The notes below the pieces were generated by a model. That model did no database searches, was not told the DNA's origin, and saw only the letters and a list, made by a program, of their open reading frames with translations. The position numbers were made by a program, and so were the translations under genes. From Spirochaetia bacterium (GTDB lineage Bacteria; Spirochaetota; Leptospiria; Turneriellales; JAOUOS01), in the NCBI GenBank assembly GCA_029880285.1, contig JAOUOS010000010.1, positions 1 to 64,000 of the forward strand: 64,000 nt of DNA, read 5' to 3'. Positions 36,763 through 46,706 of the stretch are shown here, piece after piece. How positions within the stretch are numbered: the first letter of the stretch is position 1; the number at the start of each line of letters is the position of its first letter.

Positions 36763-38052
36763 TTATGAACCTATGTCGTGCCTGTAAAATAACCGCTTAA
36801 AATCATTTGTCTTTTCTAACGTTTCTATGAATTTGTAAACAAGATTTTTTGCTTCAGGTAAATTTTTTCCATATGCCACAATATTTAGTATTCTACCGCC
36901 GGATGAAACTATTTTATTTTCTTTTTCAGCCGTACCCGCGTGAATAATATGAATACCTTTTGGTAATTTTTCTGGCAAGTTAAGCTCAATGTTTTTTTCA
37001 TAACTAAATGGATAACCTTCTGCCGCTATAACTGTATTTAAAGTACAGCCGTGTTTTTGAGGAATTTTATAGTAGTTTTCTTCTTTAATTTTTGGAACAA
37101 TAATATCATTATCTCCACAGCTCCATAAAATATAGGGTATAATATCACCTTCAATCATAGGGAGTATAGACTGTGTTTCAGGGTCGCCAAAGCGGCAGTT
37201 AAACTCTAAAACTTTTGTTTCTTCGGGCTTATCAATATTTACCATTAAACCAATATATAATATTCCCGTGTAAGCAAATTTTTCAAGAACGGGTTTAACT
37301 ATTTTTTCACAGGCTAAAGATATATGTTTTTCAGACAAGGTGCTTCCCGGGCTAAATGAACCCATACCTCCCGTATTGGGTCCTTTACCGTCGTCATAAG
37401 CCGCTTTATAATCTCTTGCGGTAGGCAGTATAATTGCTTCTTTACCATTTAATAATGCAAATAACGATGCTTCTTCGCCGGTTAAAAATTCCTGAAATAA
37501 AACTTTTTCGCCGGCTGTGCCAAATATTTTATCAGAAAATATTTCACGCAATTTTTTTTCGGCGGCTTCTTTTTTATCATGAATACTTACGCCCTTGCCG
37601 GCCGCCAGTCCGTCTGCTTTTAATACAACAGGCAGTGAAAAATTATCTAAAACTTCTAAAGATTCTTCTAATGAAGAGGCAGATTTTGCCCTCGGAGCGG
37701 GAATTTTACTTTCTTTCATAAATTCATCCGCGAAAATTTTTGAACCTTCAAGAAGAGCCCCGTTTTTATCAGGCCCAAAAACAAACAGATCTGGCATTTC
37801 TTTATTAAAAAAATCTTTAATACCTTTTACCAAAGGGATCTCTGGCCCTACAACAAGAAGATTAATATTATTTTCTTTGATTATATTTAAAATAGCCGGA
37901 AAATCTGAAACATCTGTGTTTAAAATTCTATCAGTATTTGCGATGCCGGCGTTACCCGGTAATATTAATACATTTTTTACTAAAGGACTTTCTTTAATTT
38001 TTAAATAAAGCGCGTGCTCTCTGCCGCCGCCGCCAATTATTAAAACACGCAT
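36763..38052 (-). CDS. purD: Phosphoribosylamine-glycine ligase
   Basis: ATP-grasp enzyme of purine synthesis that joins glycine to phosphoribosylamine, making GAR. It has 429 residues, the usual length. The N-terminal RVLIIGGGGREHALY, the ATP-grasp VLKADGLAAGKGV (about 145-157), the DYKAAYDDGKGPNTGGMGSFSP block (about 210-231) and EFNCRFGDPETQSILP are all present. Other pur genes are not nearby. The metallophosphoesterase gene lies 50 bases upstream on the same strand. Confidence 0.95.
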   Translation of the reverse strand: MRVLIIGGGGREHALYLKIKESPLVKNVLILPGNAGIANTDRILNTDVSDFPAILNIIKENNINLLVVGPEIPLVKGIKDFFNKEMPDLFVFGPDKNGALLEGSKIFADEFMKESKIPAPRAKSASSLEESLEVLDNFSLPVVLKADGLAAGKGVSIHDKKEAAEKKLREIFSDKIFGTAGEKVLFQEFLTGEEASLFALLNGKEAIILPTARDYKAAYDDGKGPNTGGMGSFSPGSTLSEKHISLACEKIVKPVLEKFAYTGILYIGLMVNIDKPEETKVLEFNCRFGDPETQSILPMIEGDIIPYILWSCGDNDIIVPKIKEENYYKIPQKHGCTLNTVIAAEGYPFSYEKNIELNLPEKLPKGIHIIHAGTAEKENKIVSSGGRILNIVAYGKNLPEAKNLVYKFIETLEKTNDFKRLFYRHDIGS

Positions 38053-38102
38053 GAGACAGGTTTTATCATAACTTTCTCACGTAAATAAAAAAGAATCAAA
38101 AG

Positions 38103-39329
38103 CTATTTAATTCGAACACTTTTTATCCCTTTACCGGTTTCATAGGTAAAAATTTCGGCCCCGTATAATAAAGCGTCATCCCCTTTCACCCTTTCTATCC
38201 AACCTCCCGTATTATGAAAAAAAACCTTTTTACCGTCATGTTCAACAAAGTTTTTATCACATACGTCCCACGCTAAAGGAACATGAGTATGCCCTATTAT
38301 TACTCTATCTGGCTTTGGTATGTTTAGGTTCTCACACTCTGAAGCGCATAAATCAAGATATTTTACAATTTTTTCTTTGATATCTTCTTTATAAATATAA
38401 TCGGGATTAAATCTTGAATTTTCAGATTTACCTATTGTATGCAGTATATATCTTTTTGCCAGCTCTAATAATAAATCGGAACCTTTTTCTTTAAAAAAAG
38501 ATTCGGGCTCAATCATTTTATCCATACCCTTTTGAATATTATTTAAGAATTCTTCTAAGTCTTTCATATTTTTTTCTCTGGTATCTTTTTGAACCTTTTG
38601 AACAAGGGGAGTTAAAATACCCGATTGCCCAACACCAGAAGCAGATAATTGATTTAAAGAATGATTTGCCGCTACCGCGTTTTTTAAATTATAATCTTTT
38701 TTTGAAATATAGCCAGAATGAAAAGCCAGCTCGCCAAGATACGCCCAAAATGTATGCACAAAATGTCCATGCGTAAGTAATATAGTTTTATTATCTATTC
38801 TTAAATATATATTGGGATACGCCACATAGAAAGGAAGGCTTTTATTGTCCGTTAATCCGTCTAAAAAAAGACCGCCATAACGGTTATGGCCGCCGCCTTC
38901 ATTAATAGATACATCTGGCAAAAAAAACTTATCTTCACCTTTTATGTTTTCATCAAGAAGCCCCGGCAAAACCCATTTGAAAGGTTTTGGTTCTTTGCCT
39001 TCTTTTACACGATTTATTATATTTACCTCATACTCTACTTCATCCCAAAAATCATAATCGTGATTGCCAGCCGTGTAAATTATTCTTTTAGCAATATTAT
39101 TAGATACTATCGCATTAAAAAAATACTTTCCCGCAGAATATGAATCGATATAAGACGCGGTACTAAATTCAAAAGCATCGCCTACTAGAATAAGATAATC
39201 ATTATTTTCTCCTAAAGCGTTCAGGCAGGCGTCAAAATATCGCCCTTTTGACCAGTTACCTCTGCTACCTTTAACAAGAACATTACAAGGGTCCCCTAAA
39301 TGAGTGTCAGAAATAATCGCAATTTTCAT
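38103..39329 (-). CDS. Metallophosphoesterase
   Basis: A 408-residue calcineurin-like phosphoesterase. All five metal-site blocks appear in order: DTH (Asp8, His10), GDAFEF, GNHDYDFW, THGHFVH and GHTHVP. A roughly 100-residue helical insertion lies between the fourth and fifth blocks. The size and architecture are larger than UDP-diacylglucosamine pyrophosphatase LpxH (about 240 residues), so the substrate is left open. Cytoplasmic, no signal peptide. Confidence 0.82.
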   Translation of the reverse strand: MKIAIISDTHLGDPCNVLVKGSRGNWSKGRYFDACLNALGENNDYLILVGDAFEFSTASYIDSYSAGKYFFNAIVSNNIAKRIIYTAGNHDYDFWDEVEYEVNIINRVKEGKEPKPFKWVLPGLLDENIKGEDKFFLPDVSINEGGGHNRYGGLFLDGLTDNKSLPFYVAYPNIYLRIDNKTILLTHGHFVHTFWAYLGELAFHSGYISKKDYNLKNAVAANHSLNQLSASGVGQSGILTPLVQKVQKDTREKNMKDLEEFLNNIQKGMDKMIEPESFFKEKGSDLLLELAKRYILHTIGKSENSRFNPDYIYKEDIKEKIVKYLDLCASECENLNIPKPDRVIIGHTHVPLAWDVCDKNFVEHDGKKVFFHNTGGWIERVKGDDALLYGAEIFTYETGKGIKSVRIK

Positions 39330-39453
39330 AAAAAACCTCCTTTATCCATTATTTATAGACAAAATGAAATATCTAAAAATACTGTAAATAAGTATTTTAT
39401 TGACAAAGTATTTTCGCCTAAAATAAAGGAAATATATATAAAAGGTTAATCAG

Positions 39454-39888
39454 ATGTTAGAAAAATTAAGAAAAGATAGTCTTCAGGCAAGAAAAGATAA
39501 AAACACAGTAAAAGCCAATCTTTTAACAACACTCTTATCAGAAGCCCTGATGATCGGCAAAAATGACGGCAATAGAGAACCTACTGAAGAAGAGATTACA
39601 GCAGTTATAAAAAAATTCTTAAAATCTCTTAATGAGGCCATAGAAAGCCTGGAAAAAAGCGGCAGGGATGTAACAAAAGAAAAACAAGAAAAAGAAATTT
39701 TAGAATCTTTTTTGCCCAGGCAGCTATCTGAAGAAGAACTCGATAAAATAATTCAAGAATTAGCGGCCGCTCTGCCAGAAAAATCGCCAAAATTTATGGG
39801 GCAGGTAATGTCAAACCTCAAAGAAAAATATCCAAACCAATTTGACGGCAAACTAGCCAGCCAACTTGTAAAAAAACATTTATCTTAA
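39454..39888 (+). CDS. yqeY: GatB/YqeY-domain protein
   Basis: A 144-residue helical protein of the YqeY family, related to the tail of the amidotransferase subunit GatB and thought to bind tRNA-like RNA; its exact role is unclear. KLRKDSLQARKDKN at the start, ESFLPRQLSEEEL in the middle and GQVMSNLKEKYPNQFDGKLASQLVKKHL at the end are typical. AAAGG lies upstream of the ATG. It is preceded by a TTGACA (39400-39405) and converges with the DUF151 gene over a hairpin. Confidence 0.92.
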   Translation: MLEKLRKDSLQARKDKNTVKANLLTTLLSEALMIGKNDGNREPTEEEITAVIKKFLKSLNEAIESLEKSGRDVTKEKQEKEILESFLPRQLSEEELDKIIQELAAALPEKSPKFMGQVMSNLKEKYPNQFDGKLASQLVKKHLS

Positions 39889-39903
39889 AATAATAAGATA
39901 AAT
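39878..39903. terminator. AT-rich hairpin between convergent genes
   Basis: ATTTATCTTA and its exact reverse complement flank a 6-base loop, covering the yqeY stop codon. The geometry is the same as at 35779-35804. Possible bidirectional terminator. Confidence 0.4.
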
Positions 39904-39936
39904 CGCATGTTACATACTTTCGTAAATTATTTTTAA

Positions 39937-40680
39937 TTAATTATCTAAAGATTTATTTCGATTATCTTCTTTTTTTCGATCTTTATTTTTATGATTAGAT
40001 TTTAGACTTTTTATTTCATCTCTTATTGCGGCGGCTTCTTCATAATGTTCTTTTGTAATAGCCACTTTTAGCATTTGCTCTAAAACTTCTTTTTTTGATT
40101 TAAATTCATCTTCTTTTAGTTGAGACTTATCTCCCTTTTTAGCTAATTCTTCTTTTCCTTTAAGAGCCTCAAGCATTGCCTGAATACTTTCATCTGTTTC
40201 AGGATCATCGAGATTTTCATCTGTAATGGTAATTAAATCTTCATCTTTTGACTGCCTTTTTTCTTTAATTAAAGCCGCGTCAACCGCTGTCTGTTCGAAC
40301 ACAAACTCTTCCATATAAATGGGTGATTTAAATCTTAAGGCCAAAGCTATACCATCTGAAGGACGAGAATCAATATCAATAACTTCATTTTTTTTATCTT
40401 TACCATTAAACTTTAAATATAATCTGGCATAAAAAGTACCGCCCTTAAAATCATTTATTACAATTTTTTCAACAGTTGCGTCTATTACTTGCAAGAGATT
40501 TTTAACTAAATCATGTGTTAAGGGCCTTTCTGTTTTTTGACCCTCTAAAGCTGCCGAAATAGAATAAGTTTCTAAAGGACCTATAAAAATAGGAACAATT
40601 CCCGGACGTGACGGAGTTTTTAACATTAAAGCAAAACCCATTTGGGTTACTGATACTTCTACTATTTCTATCTCAAGCAT
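39937..40680 (-). CDS. DUF151 bifunctional nuclease with UVR motif
   Basis: A 247-residue protein with the bifunctional nuclease domain (DUF151) at about 1-140: FALMLKTPSRPGIVPIFIG, then IDIDSRPSDGIALALR, both hallmarks. A charged linker and a C-terminal UVR segment (about 205-240; KEHYEEAAAIRDEIKSL) follow. DUF151 proteins have reported DNase/RNase activity; the UVR motif suggests a protein-protein contact as in UvrB/UvrC and ClpC. The architecture is common in spirochaetes and Bacteroidota. Confidence 0.88.
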   Translation of the reverse strand: MLEIEIVEVSVTQMGFALMLKTPSRPGIVPIFIGPLETYSISAALEGQKTERPLTHDLVKNLLQVIDATVEKIVINDFKGGTFYARLYLKFNGKDKKNEVIDIDSRPSDGIALALRFKSPIYMEEFVFEQTAVDAALIKEKRQSKDEDLITITDENLDDPETDESIQAMLEALKGKEELAKKGDKSQLKEDEFKSKKEVLEQMLKVAITKEHYEEAAAIRDEIKSLKSNHKNKDRKKEDNRNKSLDN

Positions 40681-40756
40681 ATATCATTATAGTATACAAA
40701 TTTTTTCGTTTTTGTAAAGAAAAAATTTCAAATTGTAAATTATAATTTAAAATTTT

Positions 40757-43531
40757 TTAATTTTTAAGCTTTATTAAAAGGCTTTCTTCGGCTTTATTTA
40801 ATAAATTATTTATTTTTTCATTACTCTTTTCTACATTTTCATTTAAAGCACCCGAAGCCTGCGCAATTTCAATTTTACCTCCGCCGCCGCCTTTTAGCTC
40901 AGAAAAACTTTGTATAAATTCTTTTATAAAACTGCCTAAATCTATGGATATTTCTTTCGCGTATTCTTTAGTAGCGGCTGTTACCATGTTCCATTTATTA
41001 TCTTTATGTGACGCTAAAAGAAGTAAAGTCTTTCCGTTTTTTTCTCTTAACTGATCGGCAATTTGTTTTAATTCATTAATTTCCATTTGTTTCAGACCGG
41101 CTTTAATTATAGAAATATTATTTTTAATTTGAACAGTTTTTAATAAATCATTTAAAAGACTTTCTTCAATTTTTACTTCTGTTTTATTCTTTTCTTTCTT
41201 TTGGTCTTTTTTTATATTGATTTTTAAATTTTCCAGATCTTTTTCAAGATTTTTCAATTGAAGCCTATAATTTGATATCGAAAGAGACGAATTAAAATTT
41301 TTCGCGCTGCTAATTTGTGTAAATAAAGAACTCAATCTATCACTTTCATTTGTCCATTCTGTTTTTTCAGTATTATTATTTTTTATTTGCTCTATTTCTC
41401 TTTCAATAGAATTTTGCTTTTCTTCAATATATTTTATGGCGCTTTTACCGCTTAACGCTTCTATTCTTCTATTACCTGCCCCGGGACTGCTTTCTTTTAA
41501 AATTAAAAAAAACTGAATATCCGATGTATTGCTAACATGACAGCCGCCGCAGAATTCTTTTGAAAAAGCATTCATTTCTATAATGCGTACGATATCTCCA
41601 TATTTTTCACCAAAAGCCATAACCGCGCCTTTTTTTTCTGCCTCTTCTTTTGGTAAAACAAGTGTATTAACCTCAATAGACTCATGAATTTTTTGGTTCA
41701 CCATTTCTTCTATGCTTTTTATTTGTTCTTCTTTTAAAGCTGAAGGATGGGTAAAATCAAATCTAAAATGATCATAATGCACCAGAGAACCGCTTTGCGT
41801 CACGTGCTCGCCTAAAGTTTTTCTTAATGCCGCGTTTAAAAGATGAGTAGCGCTGTGATTTTTTTTTATACTTTCACGTCTTTTTTCATCAACATTAAGT
41901 TCAATTTCATCTTCTTCTTTAATTTCACCTTCTATTTTACCCGCGATATGTATAAAATAATTACCTATTTTTTGAGTATCAATGATTTCTGCTCTTCCTT
42001 TAGGAGCTGTTATAACGCCAATATCGCCTATTTGACCGCCGCTTTCAGCGTAAAAGACTGTTTTTTCTGAAATAAAAGATATAACAGATTGATTTAGCAT
42101 TTCTTTTTCAGTTACCTTTTGTACTTTTTCATTATCTTTATAAATACCCAGCACTTTCGATTTTTCTTTATATCTTTCATATCCTGTAAATTCTGTTTCT
42201 TTAATACCAGATATATTCAAAGCCGCTGATTTACCCTTCCAGGCTGAGCGGCCCCTTTCTTTTTGATTTTCCATTTCTTGGTGAAAACCTTTTTCATCTA
42301 CGTTTATATTTTTTAAGAGAGCCATCTCTTTTGTCATTTCAAGAGGAAAACCAAACGTATCATATAATAAAAAAGCATCTTTACCTGAAATTATAGTATT
42401 TGATTTTATTATAATGTCATTTAAGCGCAAAGCTCCTTCATCAAGTGTTCTTAAAAATCTTTCTTCTTCAGATTTAATATAGTTTTCAATTAAAGGAAGA
42501 GACTTTTTAATTTCAGGATAAAAATCTCCGTAAATATCGTTTACAACTGCCGCAAGCTTGAAAAACAAAGGCTCCTTTTGTCCCAGCCTTCTGGCGAATA
42601 ATAGCGCTCTTCTTAAAATACGTCTTAATACGTATCCTCGTGACTCATTAGAAGGATAAATACCATCAGACATGGCAAAAACAAGGGTTCTAATATGATC
42701 GACCGCTACCCTAAGGGGAACAATATTATCGCCTTTATATTCTGTGTTAAATATACCAGAAGCTTTTTTAATTAATGTTGATAGCTCGTCAGTATCATAC
42801 ACAGAATCAACATTTTGCGCCAGAGAAGCTATTCTTTCAAGACCAGCTCCTGTATCAATGCCCGTTGCAGCCAAAGGCTCAAATTGTCCTTTTTCATTTT
42901 TAAAAAACTGATTAAAAACCAGATTCCAGTATTCCAGAAATCTGTCGCAGTCACAGCCCGGGGCGCAACTTTCTTTTTGACAGCCGAATTCTTTGCCTCT
43001 GTCAAGATAAAGTTCACTACAAGGGCCGCAAGCGCCTGTATCACCCGCCGGACCCCAAAAATTATCTTTTTCATCAAGCCGTATAATTTTATTATGGGGT
43101 ATTTTTATATTCTTATTCCATATATTATAAGCTTCATCATCATCTTTATAAATACTTATCCATATATCTTCAGGTTTAAATTTTAGTCCGTCAATAGAAT
43201 ATTCCCATGCAAATTCAATCGCTTCTTTTTTGAAATAATCCCCAAAACTAAAATTTCCGAGCATTTCAAAAAAAGACAAATGGCGCCTTGTTTTACCTAC
43301 TTCTTCTAAATCTGTGGTTCTTAAACATTTTTGAATACTCGCTAGTCTGTTATGTGGAGGTCTTTGCGCTCCTGAAAAATAATCTTTAAAAGGAACCATA
43401 CCTGCTGTCGTAAACAACAGGGTTGGATCTGAAGCGGGTATAAGCGATGAGCTTTTTTCTATTTTGTGATTTTTACCCGCGAAATAATTAATAAATGATT
43501 TTCTTATCTCACTGACTGTCTGCATCGGCAT
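40757..43531 (-). CDS. alaS: Alanyl-tRNA synthetase
   Basis: Charges tRNA-Ala. It has 924 residues, slightly longer than the usual 870-880. The catalytic core begins IRKSFINYFAGKNH and PASDPTLLFTTAGMVPFKDYF. The editing-domain zinc site is HSATHLLNAAL with the later FCGGCHV (HxxxH and Cx3H). A coiled-coil and C-Ala domain with GGGGGK close the chain. A Cys-rich insertion (CGPCSELYLDRGKEFGCQKES, about 155-175) is an extra zinc-like loop within the core. It follows 11 bases after the receiver-cyclase gene on the minus strand. Confidence 0.95.
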   Translation of the reverse strand: MPMQTVSEIRKSFINYFAGKNHKIEKSSSLIPASDPTLLFTTAGMVPFKDYFSGAQRPPHNRLASIQKCLRTTDLEEVGKTRRHLSFFEMLGNFSFGDYFKKEAIEFAWEYSIDGLKFKPEDIWISIYKDDDEAYNIWNKNIKIPHNKIIRLDEKDNFWGPAGDTGACGPCSELYLDRGKEFGCQKESCAPGCDCDRFLEYWNLVFNQFFKNEKGQFEPLAATGIDTGAGLERIASLAQNVDSVYDTDELSTLIKKASGIFNTEYKGDNIVPLRVAVDHIRTLVFAMSDGIYPSNESRGYVLRRILRRALLFARRLGQKEPLFFKLAAVVNDIYGDFYPEIKKSLPLIENYIKSEEERFLRTLDEGALRLNDIIIKSNTIISGKDAFLLYDTFGFPLEMTKEMALLKNINVDEKGFHQEMENQKERGRSAWKGKSAALNISGIKETEFTGYERYKEKSKVLGIYKDNEKVQKVTEKEMLNQSVISFISEKTVFYAESGGQIGDIGVITAPKGRAEIIDTQKIGNYFIHIAGKIEGEIKEEDEIELNVDEKRRESIKKNHSATHLLNAALRKTLGEHVTQSGSLVHYDHFRFDFTHPSALKEEQIKSIEEMVNQKIHESIEVNTLVLPKEEAEKKGAVMAFGEKYGDIVRIIEMNAFSKEFCGGCHVSNTSDIQFFLILKESSPGAGNRRIEALSGKSAIKYIEEKQNSIEREIEQIKNNNTEKTEWTNESDRLSSLFTQISSAKNFNSSLSISNYRLQLKNLEKDLENLKINIKKDQKKEKNKTEVKIEESLLNDLLKTVQIKNNISIIKAGLKQMEINELKQIADQLREKNGKTLLLLASHKDNKWNMVTAATKEYAKEISIDLGSFIKEFIQSFSELKGGGGGKIEIAQASGALNENVEKSNEKINNLLNKAEESLLIKLKN

Positions 43532-43542
43532 TATGATTTAAA

Positions 43543-44694
43543 TTAAAGCAGTTCATATTTTTCTGAACTTCCAAATTCTTTTTCGCCGATAGATTGTAAC
43601 TGTCTTTTTTCTTGGTCTGACAGCTCCTGACTAATGTATTTTATACAATAAATTTTACTAGGTACAATATCCATTTTCCCGTCTATTGATATTTCTTTAT
43701 AATCCGCTTTTTCATTTAACGCTATAATAGTTTCTTTATCTGTTAATATATTTTCTTCTTCACATCCCGCTGCCAAAGACGATAGTACTGCGGCTGTTTC
43801 AACGGCTCGGCCAAACACTGAATAATCAACTCTGTTAATAGATAATATTTTACCGGCATGCAACCTGCCTGTTCCTATTCCTATGCCTACTTTTAAAGTA
43901 GTTTTTATAAAAGAAGGCAGCTGTTTATTATACTTTTGCACCAGTTCTTTAATTAAAGCAGCGCATCGAACCGCATTTAGCGTATCATTATCATAAACCA
44001 CTGGCAAACCAAATGTGGCCAAAATACCTGTTCCTACAATTTTGTTTACCGATCCGCGGGATATATAAATTAAAGACGTAATCTCTGAATATAAACTGCT
44101 CATAAAATTCATTACTTCATGAATATTTTTGCCATCAATTGTCACTTCTTCAATATTTTTAAATTTTACATATAAAACTGAACCAAAAACGGTTTTTTCT
44201 GTCGCTTCTATAGAAGTTTTTTGCGAAAGTATATATTCAGCCACGGTTTTTGAGAACTGTTCTCTTACCGAACTTTGTTCTGTTTCGGCTTTTTCATTCA
44301 TTGCTTCAATATTTTGTTTTGTAAGCACATCTCTTAACCAAACGCTTAACCTAAATACCAGATCTTTCATCTGCACCGGTTTATTTAACACGTCTACCGC
44401 GCCCTCATATAAAGCCTGCCTTACAATTTCTTCAGAAAAATCTGAGCTCATTAACACTATTTTTGCATTTGGATTTTCTTCTTTAATTTCTTTCAGCAGA
44501 TTAAGTCCAGACTTATCTGGAAGATAATTATCTAATAAAATTAAACCGGGCTGCCAGTTTTTTAAAATTTCAACAGCTCTTCCCGCGTTTTCAGCTTCTC
44601 TTACAACAAAGCCTAAATGTGTCATTATTTGAACCAGCACATTTCTTTGAAGTTCTTCATCTTCAACAATAAGAATATTTTGCAGTTGACTCAT
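43543..44694 (-). CDS. Response regulator with degenerate cyclase domain
   Basis: A 383-residue two-domain protein. The receiver domain (about 1-120) is intact: acidic pair Glu11-Asp12, phosphoacceptor Asp55 and Lys105. The C-terminal half (about 165-365) has the class III adenylate/guanylate cyclase fold, but both metal-binding Asp positions are changed: Lys177 replaces the first (VLYVKFKN) and Thr222 the second (KIVGTGILATFG). Catalysis is therefore unlikely; nucleotide sensing or partner binding is more plausible. AAAGGA precedes the ATG. alaS lies 11 bases downstream. A canonical cyclase is encoded at 46808-48523. Confidence 0.85.
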   Translation of the reverse strand: MSQLQNILIVEDEELQRNVLVQIMTHLGFVVREAENAGRAVEILKNWQPGLILLDNYLPDKSGLNLLKEIKEENPNAKIVLMSSDFSEEIVRQALYEGAVDVLNKPVQMKDLVFRLSVWLRDVLTKQNIEAMNEKAETEQSSVREQFSKTVAEYILSQKTSIEATEKTVFGSVLYVKFKNIEEVTIDGKNIHEVMNFMSSLYSEITSLIYISRGSVNKIVGTGILATFGLPVVYDNDTLNAVRCAALIKELVQKYNKQLPSFIKTTLKVGIGIGTGRLHAGKILSINRVDYSVFGRAVETAAVLSSLAAGCEEENILTDKETIIALNEKADYKEISIDGKMDIVPSKIYCIKYISQELSDQEKRQLQSIGEKEFGSSEKYELL

Positions 44695-44861
44695 TTTATT
44701 ATCCTTTCTTACAAAACTACTATAAGTTTTGTTAAGAATTTAAAAACTATTATTTTCTATTGATTTACAAAACCGATCTCTCCAAGAATCATGTAAAACA
44801 TACAAAACAAAAACCTTTAATACAAAAAAAAATACTAATTATATTAAATTTTCGTTATTTT

Positions 44862-45506
44862 TCATGAAATATGTTTAACTACAAAACGATATATTAAATA
44901 TAATGAAAAACAAATTAGCAAAATTCCACTTATATGACTAATACGCGTTAGTAAAGCGGTAGTTATCTTCGCGCGAGCCTTCTTTATACTTAATGAAAAA
45001 AAACCAAACCAGATAATAGAACCTGCTCCCGTAAAAAAAGATAACAAAACATTATTTAAATGAGTATCGCCAAAAAAATGCTGGCTTTTTATCCATCCGC
45101 CTAATCCCGCAAATAATGCTATAAGAGATGGGTTTGAAAGATAAAATATTATACCCATAAGAAAATATTTTCTCTTTTTGGCGTTTTTTTTTAAATTTTT
45201 CTCTGCTTCTTTTAATTTTTTTTCACTGTAAAAAAACTCCTGTATTCCAATATAAAATATGAACAAAATTCCTAAAATTTCTACGATAAATATATACTCT
45301 GGGTTTATATTTAATGCAGTGAAACCCATAAGAGCTAAAAGCATATAAATTACATCCATCAAGGCGGCGCCCAAACCTATAAAAAAACCAAACTTGGCGC
45401 CATGTTTAGCCGTAGTAGTAACAATCGCTAGGTTTATAGGTCCTACCGGTGCTGAAATTAAAACACCAATAATAAAACCCGAAAGAAATAATAATAATAC
45501 TTCCAT
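44862..45506 (-). CDS. LysE-family amino-acid exporter
   Basis: A 214-residue, six-helix transporter. FIIGVLISAPVGPINLAIV at about 11-29 is the LysE/RhtB signature, followed by a Gly-rich second helix (GFFIGLGAALMDVIYM). A charged cytoplasmic loop (KKLKEAEKNLKKNAKKRK) precedes the last three helices. The family exports amino acids or related metabolites; the substrate is unknown. Confidence 0.88.
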   Translation of the reverse strand: MEVLLLFLSGFIIGVLISAPVGPINLAIVTTTAKHGAKFGFFIGLGAALMDVIYMLLALMGFTALNINPEYIFIVEILGILFIFYIGIQEFFYSEKKLKEAEKNLKKNAKKRKYFLMGIIFYLSNPSLIALFAGLGGWIKSQHFFGDTHLNNVLLSFFTGAGSIIWFGFFSLSIKKARAKITTALLTRISHISGILLICFSLYLIYRFVVKHIS

Positions 45507-45621
45507 AATATATTCTTATAAACAAATTATAAAATATCCATTTTATAATTCTTATTCGTATTCGCAATTTTTTTTATGATTTGTTCTTAATTATTGCCAG
45601 AAGCTTGACTAAGACAAGTAT

Positions 45622-46518
45622 TTAAGATCGAGGATGATATTTCTTATGTACTTTTTTAAGTTCATTGGAAGCCAGATGAGTGTAAACTTGTGTCGTTGAA
45701 ATATCAATATGTCCTAAAAGTTCCTGCACAGCTCTTAAATTCGCGTTATTCTGTAGAAGGTGCGTGGCAAAAGAGTGTCTTAATGTATGGGGTGTGATGT
45801 TTTTTTGAATTTTCGCACGGCTAATGTATTTCTTTAGTAGTCTCCAAGCGCTCTTGCGGCTTAAGGCACCGCCTTTTCGTGATATGAAAACAAAGTCTGT
45901 GTGAGTTTCTTTTAGTATTTCTTTTCTGTGTTTTTCAAAATATTTTATTAAAAGCTCATGGGCTATTTCGCCAAAGGGCACCAGTCTTTCTCGGCCGCCC
46001 TTGCCCATTATATTTAACAGCATATTTTCCATATCAATATCACCCATCTTCAAGGCGCAGCCTTCTGAAATTCTTAGGCCCGAAGAGTACAAAAGTTCGA
46101 ACATTGTTTTATCCCTCATTTCAAGAGAATCATGTTCATTAAATACAGAAAAAAGCTGTCTTATTTCTTCTTTGGTTAAAAAATCAGGAAGTGTTTTTTC
46201 AACTTTAGGAGTTTCTACATTCTCCATCGGATTTTTGTGTATAATACGGTTTTGTTCCAGATAATTATAAAACTGTCTTAAAGAAGCTACAACTCTTGCT
46301 CTGGTTCTTGTTGAAAGTTTTTTCTTTGTTTCTTCCCTTAAGAATTTTTGTATGTCTAAAGGATCACTGTTAATAATATTCTTTTTTTCTTTGCTTAAAA
46401 AACGGTCTAATTTATTAACATCTGATAGATATGAAAAAATACTATTATGCGAAAGTCCTCTTTCAACTTCAAGATATTCCTGAAAATCTTTTACAACTTC
46501 TTTTTTTTGAACTGCCAC
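45622..46518 (-). CDS. XerC/XerD-like tyrosine recombinase
   Basis: A 298-residue site-specific recombinase acting on chromosome-dimer (dif-type) sites. The N-terminal SAM-like domain (about 5-95) precedes the catalytic core with Arg149 (SSGLRISE), His244 and Arg247 (HTLRHSFATH), His270 (LLGHIDIS) and nucleophile Tyr279. The GTG start at 46518 is supported by AGGGGAT 8 bases upstream. At this length and with these motifs it is more likely the housekeeping Xer protein than a phage integrase. XerC and XerD cannot be told apart here; no dif site was found in the window. Confidence 0.9.
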   Translation of the reverse strand: MAVQKKEVVKDFQEYLEVERGLSHNSIFSYLSDVNKLDRFLSKEKKNIINSDPLDIQKFLREETKKKLSTRTRARVVASLRQFYNYLEQNRIIHKNPMENVETPKVEKTLPDFLTKEEIRQLFSVFNEHDSLEMRDKTMFELLYSSGLRISEGCALKMGDIDMENMLLNIMGKGGRERLVPFGEIAHELLIKYFEKHRKEILKETHTDFVFISRKGGALSRKSAWRLLKKYISRAKIQKNITPHTLRHSFATHLLQNNANLRAVQELLGHIDISTTQVYTHLASNELKKVHKKYHPRS

Positions 46519-46706
46519 TTTTGTTATCCCCTGTTTTAAATCTGGTTTATAAAATGAGAATCGACGTTTTATGTCTACTCTTGAAGAAAAAAATAAAATT
46601 TATTAATATAATTTTTTTATAAATTCAAAAAATGATTGCATATAGTGACTTTTTTTGCATTATAATTTAATAATTTTTTTTCTTTCATGGCTTTTATATA
46701 TAAACG

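Noticed and set aside
39937-40680. UVR motif read as UvrB/UvrC
   Set aside because: No helicase or nuclease UvrC domain; the DUF151 core is clear.
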